This document shows positions 44,478 to 54,056 of a stretch of 64,000 nt of DNA, piece after piece; position 1 is the first letter of the stretch, and the number at the start of each line of letters is the position of its first letter. The position numbers were made by a program, and so were the translations under genes. The DNA comes from Hellea sp. Its GTDB lineage: Bacteria; Pseudomonadota; Alphaproteobacteria; Caulobacterales; Maricaulaceae. The notes under the pieces were generated by a model. The model was not told the origin of the DNA. It saw only the letters and a program-made list of their open reading frames with translations, and made no database searches. The DNA lies in NCBI GenBank assembly GCA_020627655.1, contig JAHDGM010000006.1, positions 1 through 64,000 on the forward strand, in the 5' to 3' direction.

Positions 44478-45782
44478 ATGACTGATTTTTCGCCCCGTGA
44501 AATTGTATCCGAACTGGATCGCCATATTATAGCTCAAAGCGATGCCAAGCGCGCCGTGGCTATTGCCCTTCGTAATCGCTGGCGGCGTAAACGTGTCCAG
44601 CCGGAAAACCTGCGCGCGGAAGTAACCCCGAAAAACATTTTAATGATCGGGCCAACGGGCGTTGGTAAAACCGAAATATCACGCCGCCTGGCGAAACTGG
44701 CCCAGGCTCCTTTTATCAAAGTTGAGGCCACTAAATTTACCGAGGTCGGCTATGTGGGCCGCGATGTAGAGCAAATTATTCGCGATCTGGTCGAAAGCTC
44801 TATCGCCATGCTTAAGGAAACCCGCCGAAACCAAGTCAGTGCCCAGGCAGAGCTCGCTGCAGAAAAACGTATTTTAGATGCATTAGTAGGCAGCAGCGCC
44901 GGTGAAGCGACACGGGAAAAGTTTCGTAAAAAGCTCATTGCCGGGGAACTCGACGATACAGAAGTTGAGCTTGAACTTACGGACACATCGTCTCCATTTC
45001 AGGGTTTTGATATCCCGGGACAACCGGGTGGCAGTATGGGTATGATTGATCTTGGTTCTATGTTTAAAGGGATGGGGCGCACGAAAAAAGTCAAACTGAA
45101 AATCGGCGAAGCTCATGGACCTCTTATGTCCGAAGAGGCCGACAAATTAATTGATGACGAGGCCATAACCCGCGAAGCGGTTGAGCGCGCGGAAAATGAC
45201 GGTATCGTTTTTCTGGATGAAATTGACAAAATTTCGGCCCGCTCTGACGCGCGCGGAGGAGACGTGTCCCGCGAAGGCGTGCAGCGTGATCTCCTGCCCC
45301 TTATTGAGGGAACAACCGTATCCACCAAATATGGCCCTGTGAAAACGGACCATATTTTGTTTATTGCCAGCGGAGCCTTTCATGTAGCCAAACCATCTGA
45401 CATGCTACCTGAACTTCAAGGACGCCTGCCGATCCGGGTTGAACTACGCGCGCTCACGGAAGAAGATTTTATACGCATTCTAACCGAACCTGAGGCTAGC
45501 CTGATCAAACAATATAAAGCACTCATGCTGACCGAAGATGTTACCTTGGAATTTACAGATGACGGCATTGCTGAAATTGCAAAAATTGCAGCCAGTGTGA
45601 ACGCATCGATCGAAAATATCGGGGCGCGGCGCCTGCATACAGTGATGGAGCGCCTACTGGACGAGATCAGTTTTAAGGCCACAGATAAAGGCGGCGAATC
45701 CCTGACAATCGATGCTAATTATGTTCAGAAACATGTTGGTACGCTTGCCGCAGATCAGGACTTATCAAAATTTATTTTGTAG
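44478..45782 (+). CDS. hslU: ATP-dependent protease ATPase subunit HslU
   Basis: 434 residues, family length. N-terminal [20 protein letters not shown], Walker A GPTGVGKT (58-65), the intermediate I domain, Walker [12 protein letters not shown], and [16 protein letters not shown] near the end. It unfolds proteins for the HslV peptidase. hslV, usually immediately upstream, is not here: the gene before is the enolase-superfamily enzyme. Its 3' end overlaps the small convergent gene by 11 bases. Confidence 0.97.
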   Translation: MTDFSPREIVSELDRHIIAQSDAKRAVAIALRNRWRRKRVQPENLRAEVTPKNILMIGPTGVGKTEISRRLAKLAQAPFIKVEATKFTEVGYVGRDVEQIIRDLVESSIAMLKETRRNQVSAQAELAAEKRILDALVGSSAGEATREKFRKKLIAGELDDTEVELELTDTSSPFQGFDIPGQPGGSMGMIDLGSMFKGMGRTKKVKLKIGEAHGPLMSEEADKLIDDEAITREAVERAENDGIVFLDEIDKISARSDARGGDVSREGVQRDLLPLIEGTTVSTKYGPVKTDHILFIASGAFHVAKPSDMLPELQGRLPIRVELRALTEEDFIRILTEPEASLIKQYKALMLTEDVTLEFTDDGIAEIAKIAASVNASIENIGARRLHTVMERLLDEISFKATDKGGESLTIDANYVQKHVGTLAADQDLSKFIL

Positions 45783-46056
45783 TTTCGGTGAGTAGGTTCA
45801 AATCAGCTCGTAGCTTTACCTGATGTCTGGTTAATAATGCAGGGCATGCCTTGCCATTGGCTATCATATCCTGATTATCCAAGCGTTTGAGCACATAAGG
45901 GGCAAGATAAGTATCTGTGTTGGCCTGCTGAACCGACTGTCGCCAAGCTTGCGAGCATTTCAAATATTGCGAAGAATAATCATCCAGATAGCGCACACTT
46001 CCTATAGAGCCTGCAAACAAGCCAAAAAGTGCCAGATATGCCAAAAATTGTTTCAT
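45772..46056 (-). CDS. Small exported protein of unknown function
   Basis: 94 residues. A signal peptide or single membrane helix ([16 protein letters not shown]) precedes a short domain with two cysteines ([24 protein letters not shown]), possibly a disulfide in the periplasm. No family recognised. It overlaps the hslU 3' end and could be conserved beside it in relatives, which would support it as real. Confidence 0.5.
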   Translation of the reverse strand: MKQFLAYLALFGLFAGSIGSVRYLDDYSSQYLKCSQAWRQSVQQANTDTYLAPYVLKRLDNQDMIANGKACPALLTRHQVKLRADLNLLTETTK

Positions 46057-46110
46057 GGCGAAACAAAAGCAAGAAGCGGGCCATGATTTATGGTTAATAA
46101 AACCTTAGGA

Positions 46111-46614
46111 TTATCGGATTGAGATTTCCGTCCTGGGACCTATTTTTTTTAACAGCTTGATCATCACATCTGGCGTGAGAGCAACACACCCTAATGTTTG
46201 CCGATCATCGGGTTGGGCGATATGAATAAACACGGCTGAACCTGCGCCGGGCGTTGGCGGACTGTCATTATGGTTCATGACTAAAACGATGTCATAAGCT
46301 CCATCTTCGCGCCAAAGCCGTTCATGAGAACCCTCAAATGGTAGACGCACAAACCGATTATAAGCCGCATGGGCGCTGTCATCACACCAACCGTCATTCG
46401 GCTCCATTGGCCAAAAAGGTAAATCGCTCGGAGGTCTAGCCAATCGGTCAGCCCGGTAAAATCCAAAACGGAAAAAATAGTCACCCAAGGGCGTTTTTTC
46501 ATCACCCTCCTGGCCTTGCATACGGTTAATAAATCCGCCGCGCCCTATACGGCAGGGGTATTCATGCCCATCCCAGGCGATAGTTTTGCTTTGACAGTTG
46601 ACGATAACTCGCAT
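46111..46614 (-). CDS. L,D-transpeptidase-like (YkuD-family) protein
   Basis: 167 residues from the ATG at 46614 (MRVIVNCQ). The YkuD core is seen: GRGGFINRMQGQEGDEKTPL, GDYFFRF, and the active-site end VFIHIAQPDDRQTLGCVAL with histidine and nucleophilic cysteine. The canonical SHGC becomes TLGC. It has no signal peptide, so a cytosolic or unconventional location is possible. In the family the enzymes cross-link peptidoglycan or attach proteins to it. Confidence 0.8.
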   Translation of the reverse strand: MRVIVNCQSKTIAWDGHEYPCRIGRGGFINRMQGQEGDEKTPLGDYFFRFGFYRADRLARPPSDLPFWPMEPNDGWCDDSAHAAYNRFVRLPFEGSHERLWREDGAYDIVLVMNHNDSPPTPGAGSAVFIHIAQPDDRQTLGCVALTPDVMIKLLKKIGPRTEISIR

Positions 46615-46714
46615 TTGGCTCACGCTTTTGTGACGACTTGCGAGCAATCTGGCATTAGCTTATGAGTCAGCGCAAGCTTAAAACCCGGTATTTCAACCGA
46701 AGTGGGAAAATATA

Positions 46715-47431
46715 ATGGCTGTTAAAAAACGTCTTTTACTAATCGATGATGATGACGATCTGCGCACGGAACTTGCAGAGCAGTTTGCGCTTTATGAAGA
46801 GTTCGAAACCGTCGATGCCGCAACGGCTGGTGCCGGTATTGAACTGGCAAAGTCAGGCCCGTTTGACTTGATACTTTTAGATGTTGATCTGCCCGATATG
46901 CTTGGCACTGAAGCCTGTGCCCTAATGCGCCAGGCTGGCGTCGCTGCGCCTATTGTGATGCTGACTGGCAGTGATGGGGATATGAATGAAATATTGGGGT
47001 TGAATTCAGGCGCTAATGATTATGTCACCAAGCCGTTCCGCTTCGCTGTATTGCTGGCGCGACTTCGAGCCCACCTTCGCAGTTTTGAACACAGCGAGGA
47101 AGCCAGTTTTCAAATCGGCCCTTATGAATTCAGACCTGCCTATAAAAAACTCATCCCGCCCCAAGATGAAAGTGGTAAACAACCTCGCGATATTCGCCTG
47201 ACAGAAAAAGAAACCAACATACTGAAATATTTATACCGGGCAGGCGGAAAGCCTGTTGGTCGGGACGAGCTGTTACACGAGGTCTGGGGTTATAACTCCG
47301 GCGTCACAACGCATACACTTGAAACCCATGTTTATCGTCTGCGCCAGAAAATCGAACCTGAAAAGGGAACAGCAACATTACTTGTGACTGAACCCGGTGG
47401 ATATCGCCTGGTGATTAGCGGAACCAATTAA
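46715..47431 (+). CDS. OmpR/PhoB-family response regulator
   Basis: 238 residues. Receiver domain with acidic pocket LLIDDDDD and phospho-acceptor D56 (LILLDVDLPD), then K in DYVTKPF, and a C-terminal winged helix (LTEKETNILKYLYRAGGKPV, TLETHVYRLRQKIEPE, GGYRLV). No histidine kinase gene is adjacent. It is two bases upstream of the lysoplasmalogenase gene. Confidence 0.92.
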   Translation: MAVKKRLLLIDDDDDLRTELAEQFALYEEFETVDAATAGAGIELAKSGPFDLILLDVDLPDMLGTEACALMRQAGVAAPIVMLTGSDGDMNEILGLNSGANDYVTKPFRFAVLLARLRAHLRSFEHSEEASFQIGPYEFRPAYKKLIPPQDESGKQPRDIRLTEKETNILKYLYRAGGKPVGRDELLHEVWGYNSGVTTHTLETHVYRLRQKIEPEKGTATLLVTEPGGYRLVISGTN

Positions 47432-47432
47432 T

Positions 47433-48056
47433 ATGGCCTTTGTTTTGATTTTTTATGCCGTAGTTGTAACAGCTCTGACCTGGACTGAATATAACAGCAA
47501 ACAAAATCAACAGATTTGGCTGAAACCTTTAGCAGCCATAATATTTATTCTGATCGCCATTTTTGGCGGCGCTTTATATTGGGACTATGGCCGCTGGATC
47601 TTATGGGCCCTGGTCGCCTGCGCCATAGGCGATGTGTTGCTTCTCTCTCGAAATAGCCAAATAAAGTTTCAACTGGGCATGCTTGCCTTTGCTATCGGCC
47701 ATTTGCTTTATGTGGTAGCCTTTGTGAAACTGTCTGGGCAATGGGGCCTGACGCCCTTGGCGGTGCTCCCTCTTATCGCTGCGGGCCTGTTTTATTTCTG
47801 GTTGCGGCCCAAATTACAAAAAGACATGGTCATTCCTGTTACCACCTACACAGGCATTATAATTCTAATGCTAATCACCTCTCTTGGCGTTTCAGATATT
47901 CGAGTGCCCCTAGCCGCCATTATGTTTGCAGTCTCGGACATGTTTGTCGCCCGGGACCGTTTCGTAAAAAATGAAGGTATCAACGCTCTGGCTATAACGC
48001 CTTTATATTTTGGCGCGCAGGCATTATTTGCGCTCTCAGCGGGAATTGGCTCTTAA
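47433..48056 (+). CDS. YhhN/TMEM86-family lysoplasmalogenase-like membrane protein
   Basis: 207 residues with seven to eight membrane helices. It shows the family sequence pattern WLKPLAAIIFI, ALVACAIGDVLLL, FQLGMLAFAIGHLLYVVAF and FAVSDMFVARDRF, with the paired aspartates near GD and SD thought to be catalytic. Human relatives hydrolyse lysoplasmalogen. Spacing of two bases from the response regulator suggests one transcript; abuts xthA convergently. Confidence 0.85.
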   Translation: MAFVLIFYAVVVTALTWTEYNSKQNQQIWLKPLAAIIFILIAIFGGALYWDYGRWILWALVACAIGDVLLLSRNSQIKFQLGMLAFAIGHLLYVVAFVKLSGQWGLTPLAVLPLIAAGLFYFWLRPKLQKDMVIPVTTYTGIIILMLITSLGVSDIRVPLAAIMFAVSDMFVARDRFVKNEGINALAITPLYFGAQALFALSAGIGS

Positions 48057-48878
48057 TCAGATATCCAGGATTTGCGTGACCGGGACGTGATCCGATGGCT
48101 TTTCTTTAATACGCCAATCCGTATGAATTTCATATCCCTCAGGACCTGCAGCTTCAGCACAAGGTTTAAGCGCCGGACTTACCCAGATATGGTCAAGACG
48201 GCGGCCCCTATTGGATTTAAACACATCTTTGGCCCGATAAGACCACCAGGAATAAAGTTTCTCATCATCCGAACGAAACAGGCGAGATGTATCTGTGAAA
48301 TCATGGCTGGCCCTTAGGCGCTCCAACGTTTCTACTTCAATCGGTGTGTGACTCACGACTTTTAAAAGTTGTTTGTGGGACCAGACATCATTTTCCCCAG
48401 GCGCAATATTAAAATCCCCGACCAAAACCTGTTGATCATCTCCAAAAGCAAAGCGTTCTTTGAAGTAGGTATTCATAGCGCCCAGAAAATCCAGTTTGTG
48501 ACGAAATTTCTCGTTAATTTCAGGGTCCGCCACATCACCGCCTGCTGGAATATAGAAATTATGCAGTTCAAAATCCTCATCACCCGCAATAACGCGCGTG
48601 CTGACATGACGGGCATGATCAAGCGGACAGAAACTAGTCGGCAGGCGCTCCATAGGAAGTTTGGATAAGGTCGCTGCGCCGTGATACCCTTTCTGACCGG
48701 ACACTTCGATATACTCATAGCCTAAATCCCGAAACGGCTCATATGGGAATTGGTCTTCCAGGCATTTAATTTCCTGCAAGGCCAGGAGATCCGGTTCATG
48801 CTCGGCCAAAAAATCTATCACTGTCTGCTGGCGCAGACGAACGGAATTGATGTTCCAAGTGGTAATTTTGACTTTCAT
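48057..48878 (-). CDS. xthA: Exodeoxyribonuclease III
   Basis: 273 residues. It repairs abasic sites and removes 3' blocks. The Mg-dependent nuclease fold has WNINSVRLR, LLALQEIKC (Glu), GDFNIAP (Asp and Asn), LDHIWVSPALK and SDHVPV (Asp-His). Ten bases downstream of the cytochrome gene on the same strand. Confidence 0.95.
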   Translation of the reverse strand: MKVKITTWNINSVRLRQQTVIDFLAEHEPDLLALQEIKCLEDQFPYEPFRDLGYEYIEVSGQKGYHGAATLSKLPMERLPTSFCPLDHARHVSTRVIAGDEDFELHNFYIPAGGDVADPEINEKFRHKLDFLGAMNTYFKERFAFGDDQQVLVGDFNIAPGENDVWSHKQLLKVVSHTPIEVETLERLRASHDFTDTSRLFRSDDEKLYSWWSYRAKDVFKSNRGRRLDHIWVSPALKPCAEAAGPEGYEIHTDWRIKEKPSDHVPVTQILDI

Positions 48879-48887
48879 GGCGCCGAC

Positions 48888-49232
48888 CTATTCAGGTTTT
48901 TCTATGGATTTGAGATAGGCAATGACTTCATCCGTGCCTCTATCACCAAAATCAAAATCCGGCATGTCCGGATGTCCCACATGAACACCTTCTCGAAAAT
49001 CGTCGGCCAGAGAATCTGAATTATAATTGGCTAAAACACGATCCAAAGACGGAGCATCTGTGCGCGGTGACGGATTTTTAGACGAAAGACTGTGACAGGT
49101 CAGGCAGTTAGCTTTTACCAATTCAGCACCTTCGTTTATAGCTATGGCTTCTTCATCCATGGCTGATTGCCCGCACGCAGTAAGAATTATCGACATTATC
49201 GAGGCGATGTATAAGGCAGGCTTTAAACTCAT
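48888..49232 (-). CDS. Cytochrome c-type lipoprotein
   Basis: 114 residues from the ATG at 49232. Lipoprotein signal ending IILTAC, then a single haem site CLTCH and an axial methionine likely in HPDMPDFDF. It resembles small class I cytochromes that shuttle electrons in the periplasm, here tethered to a membrane. Partner not evident from its neighbours. Confidence 0.85.
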   Translation of the reverse strand: MSLKPALYIASIMSIILTACGQSAMDEEAIAINEGAELVKANCLTCHSLSSKNPSPRTDAPSLDRVLANYNSDSLADDFREGVHVGHPDMPDFDFGDRGTDEVIAYLKSIEKPE

Positions 49233-49255
49233 ATCTTCGCCTATCACCTAAACAA

Positions 49256-49276
49256 AAGCCCGGCAATGCCGGGCTT
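49256..49276 (-). terminator. Rho-independent terminator after lolA
   Basis: A perfect inverted repeat (arms AAGCCCGGC and GCCGGGCTT around a three-base loop), followed on the minus strand by TTTGTTT. It stands between lolA and the cytochrome gene, both on the minus strand, so it ends lolA transcription. Confidence 0.8.
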
Positions 49277-49292
49277 GGTAAATCCGTATTAT

Positions 49293-49964
49293 TTAGCGGC
49301 GGCGACGCCTGTCACGACGATCTTCATCCCTGTGCCGGAAAAGACGCGGATCAATATTATCATTATATCGTAAATCTGACAAAACCACCTGGGTCTGCCC
49401 ACCAAAACTGTCAGCAATAATCCAAGATTTAAACGCCAGAGTTTGCGGATCAAAAATCATGGATATTTCCCCGTCCATTTCGCCGCTGCCATCACGGGAG
49501 GTGACACGTATTTCCTGCGGAGATTTGATAAGACCAACAACCTCTGTGTCACGAGCAAGCTGTACATTTTCCTTGAGGAAATAGTTCAGCGGCGTCGAGG
49601 ATAACGGCACACGGTCCGTTGTCTCCAAGGCCTTATCATGCTGAACCAGAGTCACACCGTCTGAAACCACCAATAAAGGATTCGGCGCATCATATTCAAA
49701 TCGCATCCTGCCGGGACGCGAAATAAAAATAACGCCGGTTTCCACTTGTCCTTCAGGGCTATATTGCGTGAAACGACCTTCAAAGTTTGTGATGTTGTTT
49801 AGCGCTGCGTCCAGCCGTGCCAAATCAGTTTCAACGGTTTGAGGATTAGTAAACGCGGCCACTGGCTGAGCCGGAGCATAGGCTTGTCCTGTTTGACCAA
49901 TAGCGATAGCGCCAAGAGCAATGGCAGTAATTGTGCCCAAAAATATGGATTTTGTAATTTTCAT
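49293..49964 (-). CDS. lolA: Outer-membrane lipoprotein carrier protein LolA
   Basis: 223 residues from the ATG at 49964. Signal peptide, then a LolA beta-barrel fold: LNNITNFEGRFTQYSPEGQV, FISRPGRMRFEYDAPNP, LVVSDGVTLVQHDK and LNYFLKENVQL. It ferries lipoproteins across the periplasm. The C-terminal tail ends in an Arg/Asp-rich stretch (HRDEDRRDRRRRR) that is unusual for LolA. Confidence 0.92.
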   Translation of the reverse strand: MKITKSIFLGTITAIALGAIAIGQTGQAYAPAQPVAAFTNPQTVETDLARLDAALNNITNFEGRFTQYSPEGQVETGVIFISRPGRMRFEYDAPNPLLVVSDGVTLVQHDKALETTDRVPLSSTPLNYFLKENVQLARDTEVVGLIKSPQEIRVTSRDGSGEMDGEISMIFDPQTLAFKSWIIADSFGGQTQVVLSDLRYNDNIDPRLFRHRDEDRRDRRRRR

Positions 49965-50158
49965 ATCAGACCTCTTCGTCATGGAGCCTTATACGATTTA
50001 TGAATTTAATCCACCCTGAACAAAAAGGGGGTTTTTCATTAAATTTCATCCATTTTAATCAGCTGTAATTAACCTGTCGAAATAATTGCCGAACATTAAT
50101 GAATATGGTAAACTGCGCCCAAGAGAGAGACAGGGAAAATTGAGCGCTGGAGGCTCCC

Positions 50159-50725
50159 TTGTCATTATTTAATATCCGTCCTGGTATTGAGGACGCTGAA
50201 TCGACAGTAGTTTCAGAAAAAAAAGATACCCGCCGTCTCCCGGACGAGGCGCTTTTCCATGTCCTGTGCACCCATATCGCCAATGATTATATCAAATATA
50301 TTAAAGCTCAGGTCATGACTCAATTGGATATTCCTAAGACTTATAAAATTCGGGACATCCAAATTTTGTCAGCCATATATGAATATACCGGCAATATTAC
50401 ATCTGCCATCATCGCCCGCGATAACAGTTTGGATCCATCCACACTAACACGTTCAGTAAAAACCTTAACCAAAGATGGTTATGTGGAAACTCGAACTGCT
50501 CATAATAATCTAAACAGGCGAATTTTATCTGTTACTGAAAAAGGCGAAAAACTTGGCCGTGAAATATTATTAGCCAATCAAAAAGCTTTTTCCCGTAAGT
50601 TTTTTTACGAAGGCGATGCGGCCTTTATGACACCAAAAGATATTGGTGTTGTTAAAGATATCTTAAGGCGCTTGAAAATGCGGGCCGATATGCAGACCCG
50701 CATAGCAGAAATGATGTCTTCCTAG
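50159..50725 (+). CDS. MarR-like winged-helix regulator
   Basis: 188 residues. TTG start with GGAGG six bases upstream, which decides the start. The winged helix covers ITSAIIARDNSLDPSTLTRS, VKTLTKDGYVETRTAHNNLN and RRILSVTEKG. A ~60-residue N-terminal extension and a C-terminal helix complete it. MarR proteins sense small molecules. Convergent with the PfkB gene (four-base overlap). Confidence 0.85.
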   Translation: MSLFNIRPGIEDAESTVVSEKKDTRRLPDEALFHVLCTHIANDYIKYIKAQVMTQLDIPKTYKIRDIQILSAIYEYTGNITSAIIARDNSLDPSTLTRSVKTLTKDGYVETRTAHNNLNRRILSVTEKGEKLGREILLANQKAFSRKFFYEGDAAFMTPKDIGVVKDILRRLKMRADMQTRIAEMMSS

Positions 50726-51714
50726 CCTGCTAAAATTGCTGCGTTGATGGATTTTTCAGGACGGGCTCCATAATGGGAAATCACTTCAGCCGCACATAAA
50801 CTGCCGAGATACCCGGCAGACGCCCAATCCATACCCATAACATGGCCCGCAAGAACACCGGCTGCATATTGATCCCCGGCGCCGGTGGAATCTGTCAATG
50901 ACGCTGCTTCGGCAACAGGAATTGTGTGAACTTTATCTTCTTCGATAATAACAGAGCCTTTTTCACTGCGCGTAACACAGGCAATTTTACAATCCTGACG
51001 CAAAGATTTGATGGCCTCGTCAAAATCATCAGTTTCATAAAGTGACAAAAGCTCCGCTTCATTAGCAAACAAAATATCGACATGGTGCTGAATAAGGTGC
51101 CGGAAACTATCCCGGTGACGATCGACACAGAATGTATCTGATAATGTCAGAGAAACCTTTTTACCTGCTGCCTGAGCATATTCTGAGGCTTTGACAAAAG
51201 CGGCTTTAGCCACATCACTGTCAAACAGATAGCCTTCAAGATAAATAATCGCCGCTTTTTGAACTTGCTCACGCAAGACATCATCTGGATTAAACTTAAC
51301 GGAGGCCCCCAAAAACGTACTCATTGAGCGCTCGCCATCAGGTGTTACCGCAATTAGGCACCGCGCTGTCGCGTCCTGATTTTTTAAGGGAGGCGTCGAA
51401 TAGTCCACGCCTGCGTCCCGCATACCTCTAGCAAAACGCGCGCCGACACTGTCATTGGCAACCTTACCTATATAACCGGCCTTAAGACCAAGTTGAGCAA
51501 TACCGACCAAAGTATTGGCAGCAGATCCGCCTGCTATTTCCTGAGGGGTCGCGACTTCAGACAATTTATCATGCAAGTCTAGCGCACGGGCCTGATCAAT
51601 CAGGGTCATTGCGCCTTTTTCAACATTGTTATCTTGTAAAAACTTATCGGGAACAGGCGCAATCACATCCATAATCGCATTACCGATACCCAATACATCA
51701 AAACCGCTTGTCAT
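50722..51714 (-). CDS. PfkB-family sugar/nucleoside kinase (adenosine kinase-like)
   Basis: 330 residues from the ATG at 51714. N-terminal GFDVLGIGNAIMDVIAPV, glycine-rich AGGSAANTLVGIAQLG, and the catalytic base motif DSTGAGDQYAAGVLAG. In Alphaproteobacteria this orthologous group is usually annotated adenosine kinase; a broader ribokinase-like role is possible. ATG at 51720 is an alternative start. Confidence 0.88.
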   Translation of the reverse strand: MTSGFDVLGIGNAIMDVIAPVPDKFLQDNNVEKGAMTLIDQARALDLHDKLSEVATPQEIAGGSAANTLVGIAQLGLKAGYIGKVANDSVGARFARGMRDAGVDYSTPPLKNQDATARCLIAVTPDGERSMSTFLGASVKFNPDDVLREQVQKAAIIYLEGYLFDSDVAKAAFVKASEYAQAAGKKVSLTLSDTFCVDRHRDSFRHLIQHHVDILFANEAELLSLYETDDFDEAIKSLRQDCKIACVTRSEKGSVIIEEDKVHTIPVAEAASLTDSTGAGDQYAAGVLAGHVMGMDWASAGYLGSLCAAEVISHYGARPEKSINAAILAG

Positions 51715-51808
51715 AATCATCTCTTTATTTTGCTCAATAGGTAATCTTGGCCTTGTTTGGGGCGGTTAAAACACTATCTGTTATCAAGCAACAAAGAAGT
51801 GAAAATTT

Positions 51809-52717
51809 ATGCCGCAAAAAATAGCCATTCTCGTTTCAGATAACCTCATTTCGGAAAACTCTGACATTCGTGACGATATTTTTGAACTTGAAGAAGAAAT
51901 GGGAAAAATTACGCCTGTTTTTGCCAATTATGACATGGTCACAAACCTTGTCCGTTGGCGTGATGCCGCAGCCCAGGCTCCCAATTATGATGCCATGCTA
52001 CCTTTATTTGTCTGGGATTATTTCGAGGGCAATCAAGAAGCTTTTATTTCAGAAATGGCCAAAGCATCTAAACACACAAAGCTGTTCAATAGCTTTGACG
52101 TAATACGTTGGAATTCAGACAAGTCCTATCTGGATGAGCTGGACCGCTCTGGAGCCCCTGTTATCCAAACCCTATATCTTGAACGTGTCACACAGACCGG
52201 CGTTGAAAGAGCATTCGACACTCTGGATACAGATACTTTAGTGATAAAACCCCAAATCGGCGGGGGCGCCTGGCGACAAGTACTCTATAAAAAAGGCGAA
52301 CCATTTCCGAATAAAGCTGAACTTCCGCCTGAAGGTGCTATGGTTCAGGCTTTTTTACCCAGCGTACAAAGTGAAGGTGAATATTCCTTTTTATATTTCG
52401 GCGGCCACTTTTCTCACGCGCTCGTCAAGCGACCTAAAACCGGGGATTATCGTATTCAGTCCATTTATGGCGGCACTGAAGAAACTTATGAGCCCAGCAA
52501 AACTGAACGTGCCGATGCCCGGCTCATTTTGGACGCTCTGGATTTTACGCCGCTTTATGCCCGGGTAGATTTATTGCGCGGCAATGATGGTGGTCTGCGA
52601 TTGATCGAGCTTGAATTATTAGAACCTTATTTATATTTGGCCCACTCAGACGGTGAAGGCGAAGATAATAAAGGCGCAACCCGTCTTGCTGAAGCCTTGA
52701 AGAAAAAACTGGATTAA
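51809..52717 (+). CDS. ATP-grasp protein, DcsG/RimK-like
   Basis: 302 residues. The ATP-grasp core has TLVIKPQIGGGAW, MVQAFLPSVQSEGEYSFLYF, GGHFSHALVKRPKTGDYR and LYARVDLLRGNDGGLRLIEL then ELLEPYL. The pattern is that of the glutathione-synthetase-like/DcsG group (O-ureidoserine cyclisation in cycloserine synthesis), but members without known chemistry are common. It is flanked by housekeeping genes and stands alone. Confidence 0.75.
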   Translation: MPQKIAILVSDNLISENSDIRDDIFELEEEMGKITPVFANYDMVTNLVRWRDAAAQAPNYDAMLPLFVWDYFEGNQEAFISEMAKASKHTKLFNSFDVIRWNSDKSYLDELDRSGAPVIQTLYLERVTQTGVERAFDTLDTDTLVIKPQIGGGAWRQVLYKKGEPFPNKAELPPEGAMVQAFLPSVQSEGEYSFLYFGGHFSHALVKRPKTGDYRIQSIYGGTEETYEPSKTERADARLILDALDFTPLYARVDLLRGNDGGLRLIELELLEPYLYLAHSDGEGEDNKGATRLAEALKKKLD

Positions 52718-52727
52718 CCTGTTAGTT

Positions 52728-53435
52728 CTATTCCACCGCTTTCGTTTTATCTTTGAATTTGCAAATTTCACTAATGGCGCAGTTAAAACATTTAGGTTTA
52801 CGCGCCACACAGACATAGCGTCCATGGAGTATCAACCAATGATGGGCATGCAGCGCATATTCGTCTGGCGTCACCCGTAACAAATTAAGCTCGACCTCTA
52901 GTGGGTTTTTACCTGGGGCCATACCGGTCCGATTTGATACACGAAAAATATGTGTATCCACGGCCATAGTGGGCTGGCCAAAAGCTTCGTTTAGAACAAC
53001 ATTGGCTGTTTTGCGACCAACGCCAGGCAAGCGCTCTAAGTCTTCGCGTGTTTGCGGTACAGTGCTATCAAAATCATCAATGAGCATTTGCGAGAGCGCC
53101 ATAACATTTTTGGCCTTGGTTCGAAAAAGGCCAATTGTCTTAACGTATTCTCGAACTTGTTCTTCGCCAAGTGCCACCATTTTTTCGGGTGTGTCAGCAG
53201 CCTTAAATAATGCTTTGGTCGCTTTATTGACGCCCACATCTGTAGCCTGCGCTGAAAGGGCCACAGCAACAACCAGTGTATAGGGGTTAGAGTAATTTAA
53301 TTCCGTACGAGGGGCTGGATCCAGTTTGGCGAGCTCTGCATAAATATCAGCAATTTGTGCCCTGGTCAGCCGGGGCCGCGGTAATTTCTTTTTAGGTTTT
53401 TTCTTGGCGGGTTTTGCGGTTTTGGGAGCGCTCAT
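52728..53435 (-). CDS. nth: Endonuclease III
   Basis: 235 residues. Removes oxidised pyrimidines from DNA. Has the helix-hairpin-helix LPGVGRKTANVVLNEAFG with the catalytic lysine, AVDTHIFRVSNR with catalytic aspartate, and the [4Fe-4S] cluster C-x6-C-x2-C-x5-C (CVARKPKCFNC then ISEIC). The N-terminus has a Lys-rich extension. Confidence 0.96.
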   Translation of the reverse strand: MSAPKTAKPAKKKPKKKLPRPRLTRAQIADIYAELAKLDPAPRTELNYSNPYTLVVAVALSAQATDVGVNKATKALFKAADTPEKMVALGEEQVREYVKTIGLFRTKAKNVMALSQMLIDDFDSTVPQTREDLERLPGVGRKTANVVLNEAFGQPTMAVDTHIFRVSNRTGMAPGKNPLEVELNLLRVTPDEYALHAHHWLILHGRYVCVARKPKCFNCAISEICKFKDKTKAVE

Positions 53436-53993
53436 TTAACCGCGCGCCGCAATTCGACCAAACATTTGAGCAATCAATTTATCCGCAAGCATGGAAGCCG
53501 GCTGGGCGATTAAATGGCCTTTTTTATCAAAAGCATTCGCTGCCCCGCCACAACCCACTTGAACAGGTACAAGGTCGGCACCAAGCCGCATTAAAATGAA
53601 TTGAATCTGCCGCATGACCATAATTCCACTCATAGGCCCAGGCGTGCAGGACGCGATACCATAAACAGGGCCACTAATGTGTCCGGTTTCAACTGTGCTG
53701 GTCCAATCAATCGCATTTTTTAAAACAGGCGGGAGACCTCCATTATATTCAGGTGAAATCACAATAACGCCGTCAAAGCCCTTTATTCTACGAATTAGTT
53801 TTTTCACATTATCTGGTGTTTTCAAATCCCCATGATAAAGGGGCAAGTCATATTTGCCCAGATCAATAACACCTGTTTTCCCGCCCGCAGATTTTACCTT
53901 TTTTTGCAGCGCTTTAGAGAGTTGTTGATTGATCGAATCGGTCCGTAATGAACCGCATAAAAATCCAATTCGAGTCTGTTTTGATTGTGTCAT
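53436..53993 (-). CDS. NADPH-dependent FMN reductase
   Basis: 185 residues from the ATG at 53993, which has GAGGTAG upstream. Flavodoxin-like fold with GFLCGSLRTDSINQQL and SPEYNGGLPPVLKNAIDW. It reduces flavin, quinones or azo compounds and is related to YieF and chromate reductase. It abuts nth. Confidence 0.88.
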   Translation of the reverse strand: MTQSKQTRIGFLCGSLRTDSINQQLSKALQKKVKSAGGKTGVIDLGKYDLPLYHGDLKTPDNVKKLIRRIKGFDGVIVISPEYNGGLPPVLKNAIDWTSTVETGHISGPVYGIASCTPGPMSGIMVMRQIQFILMRLGADLVPVQVGCGGAANAFDKKGHLIAQPASMLADKLIAQMFGRIAARG

Positions 53994-54056
53994 ATCTACC
54001 TCTGATTCTCGCACTATAAAAAGCCTGCCCTGCAAGGCAAGCGGCAAACGTTCTGT

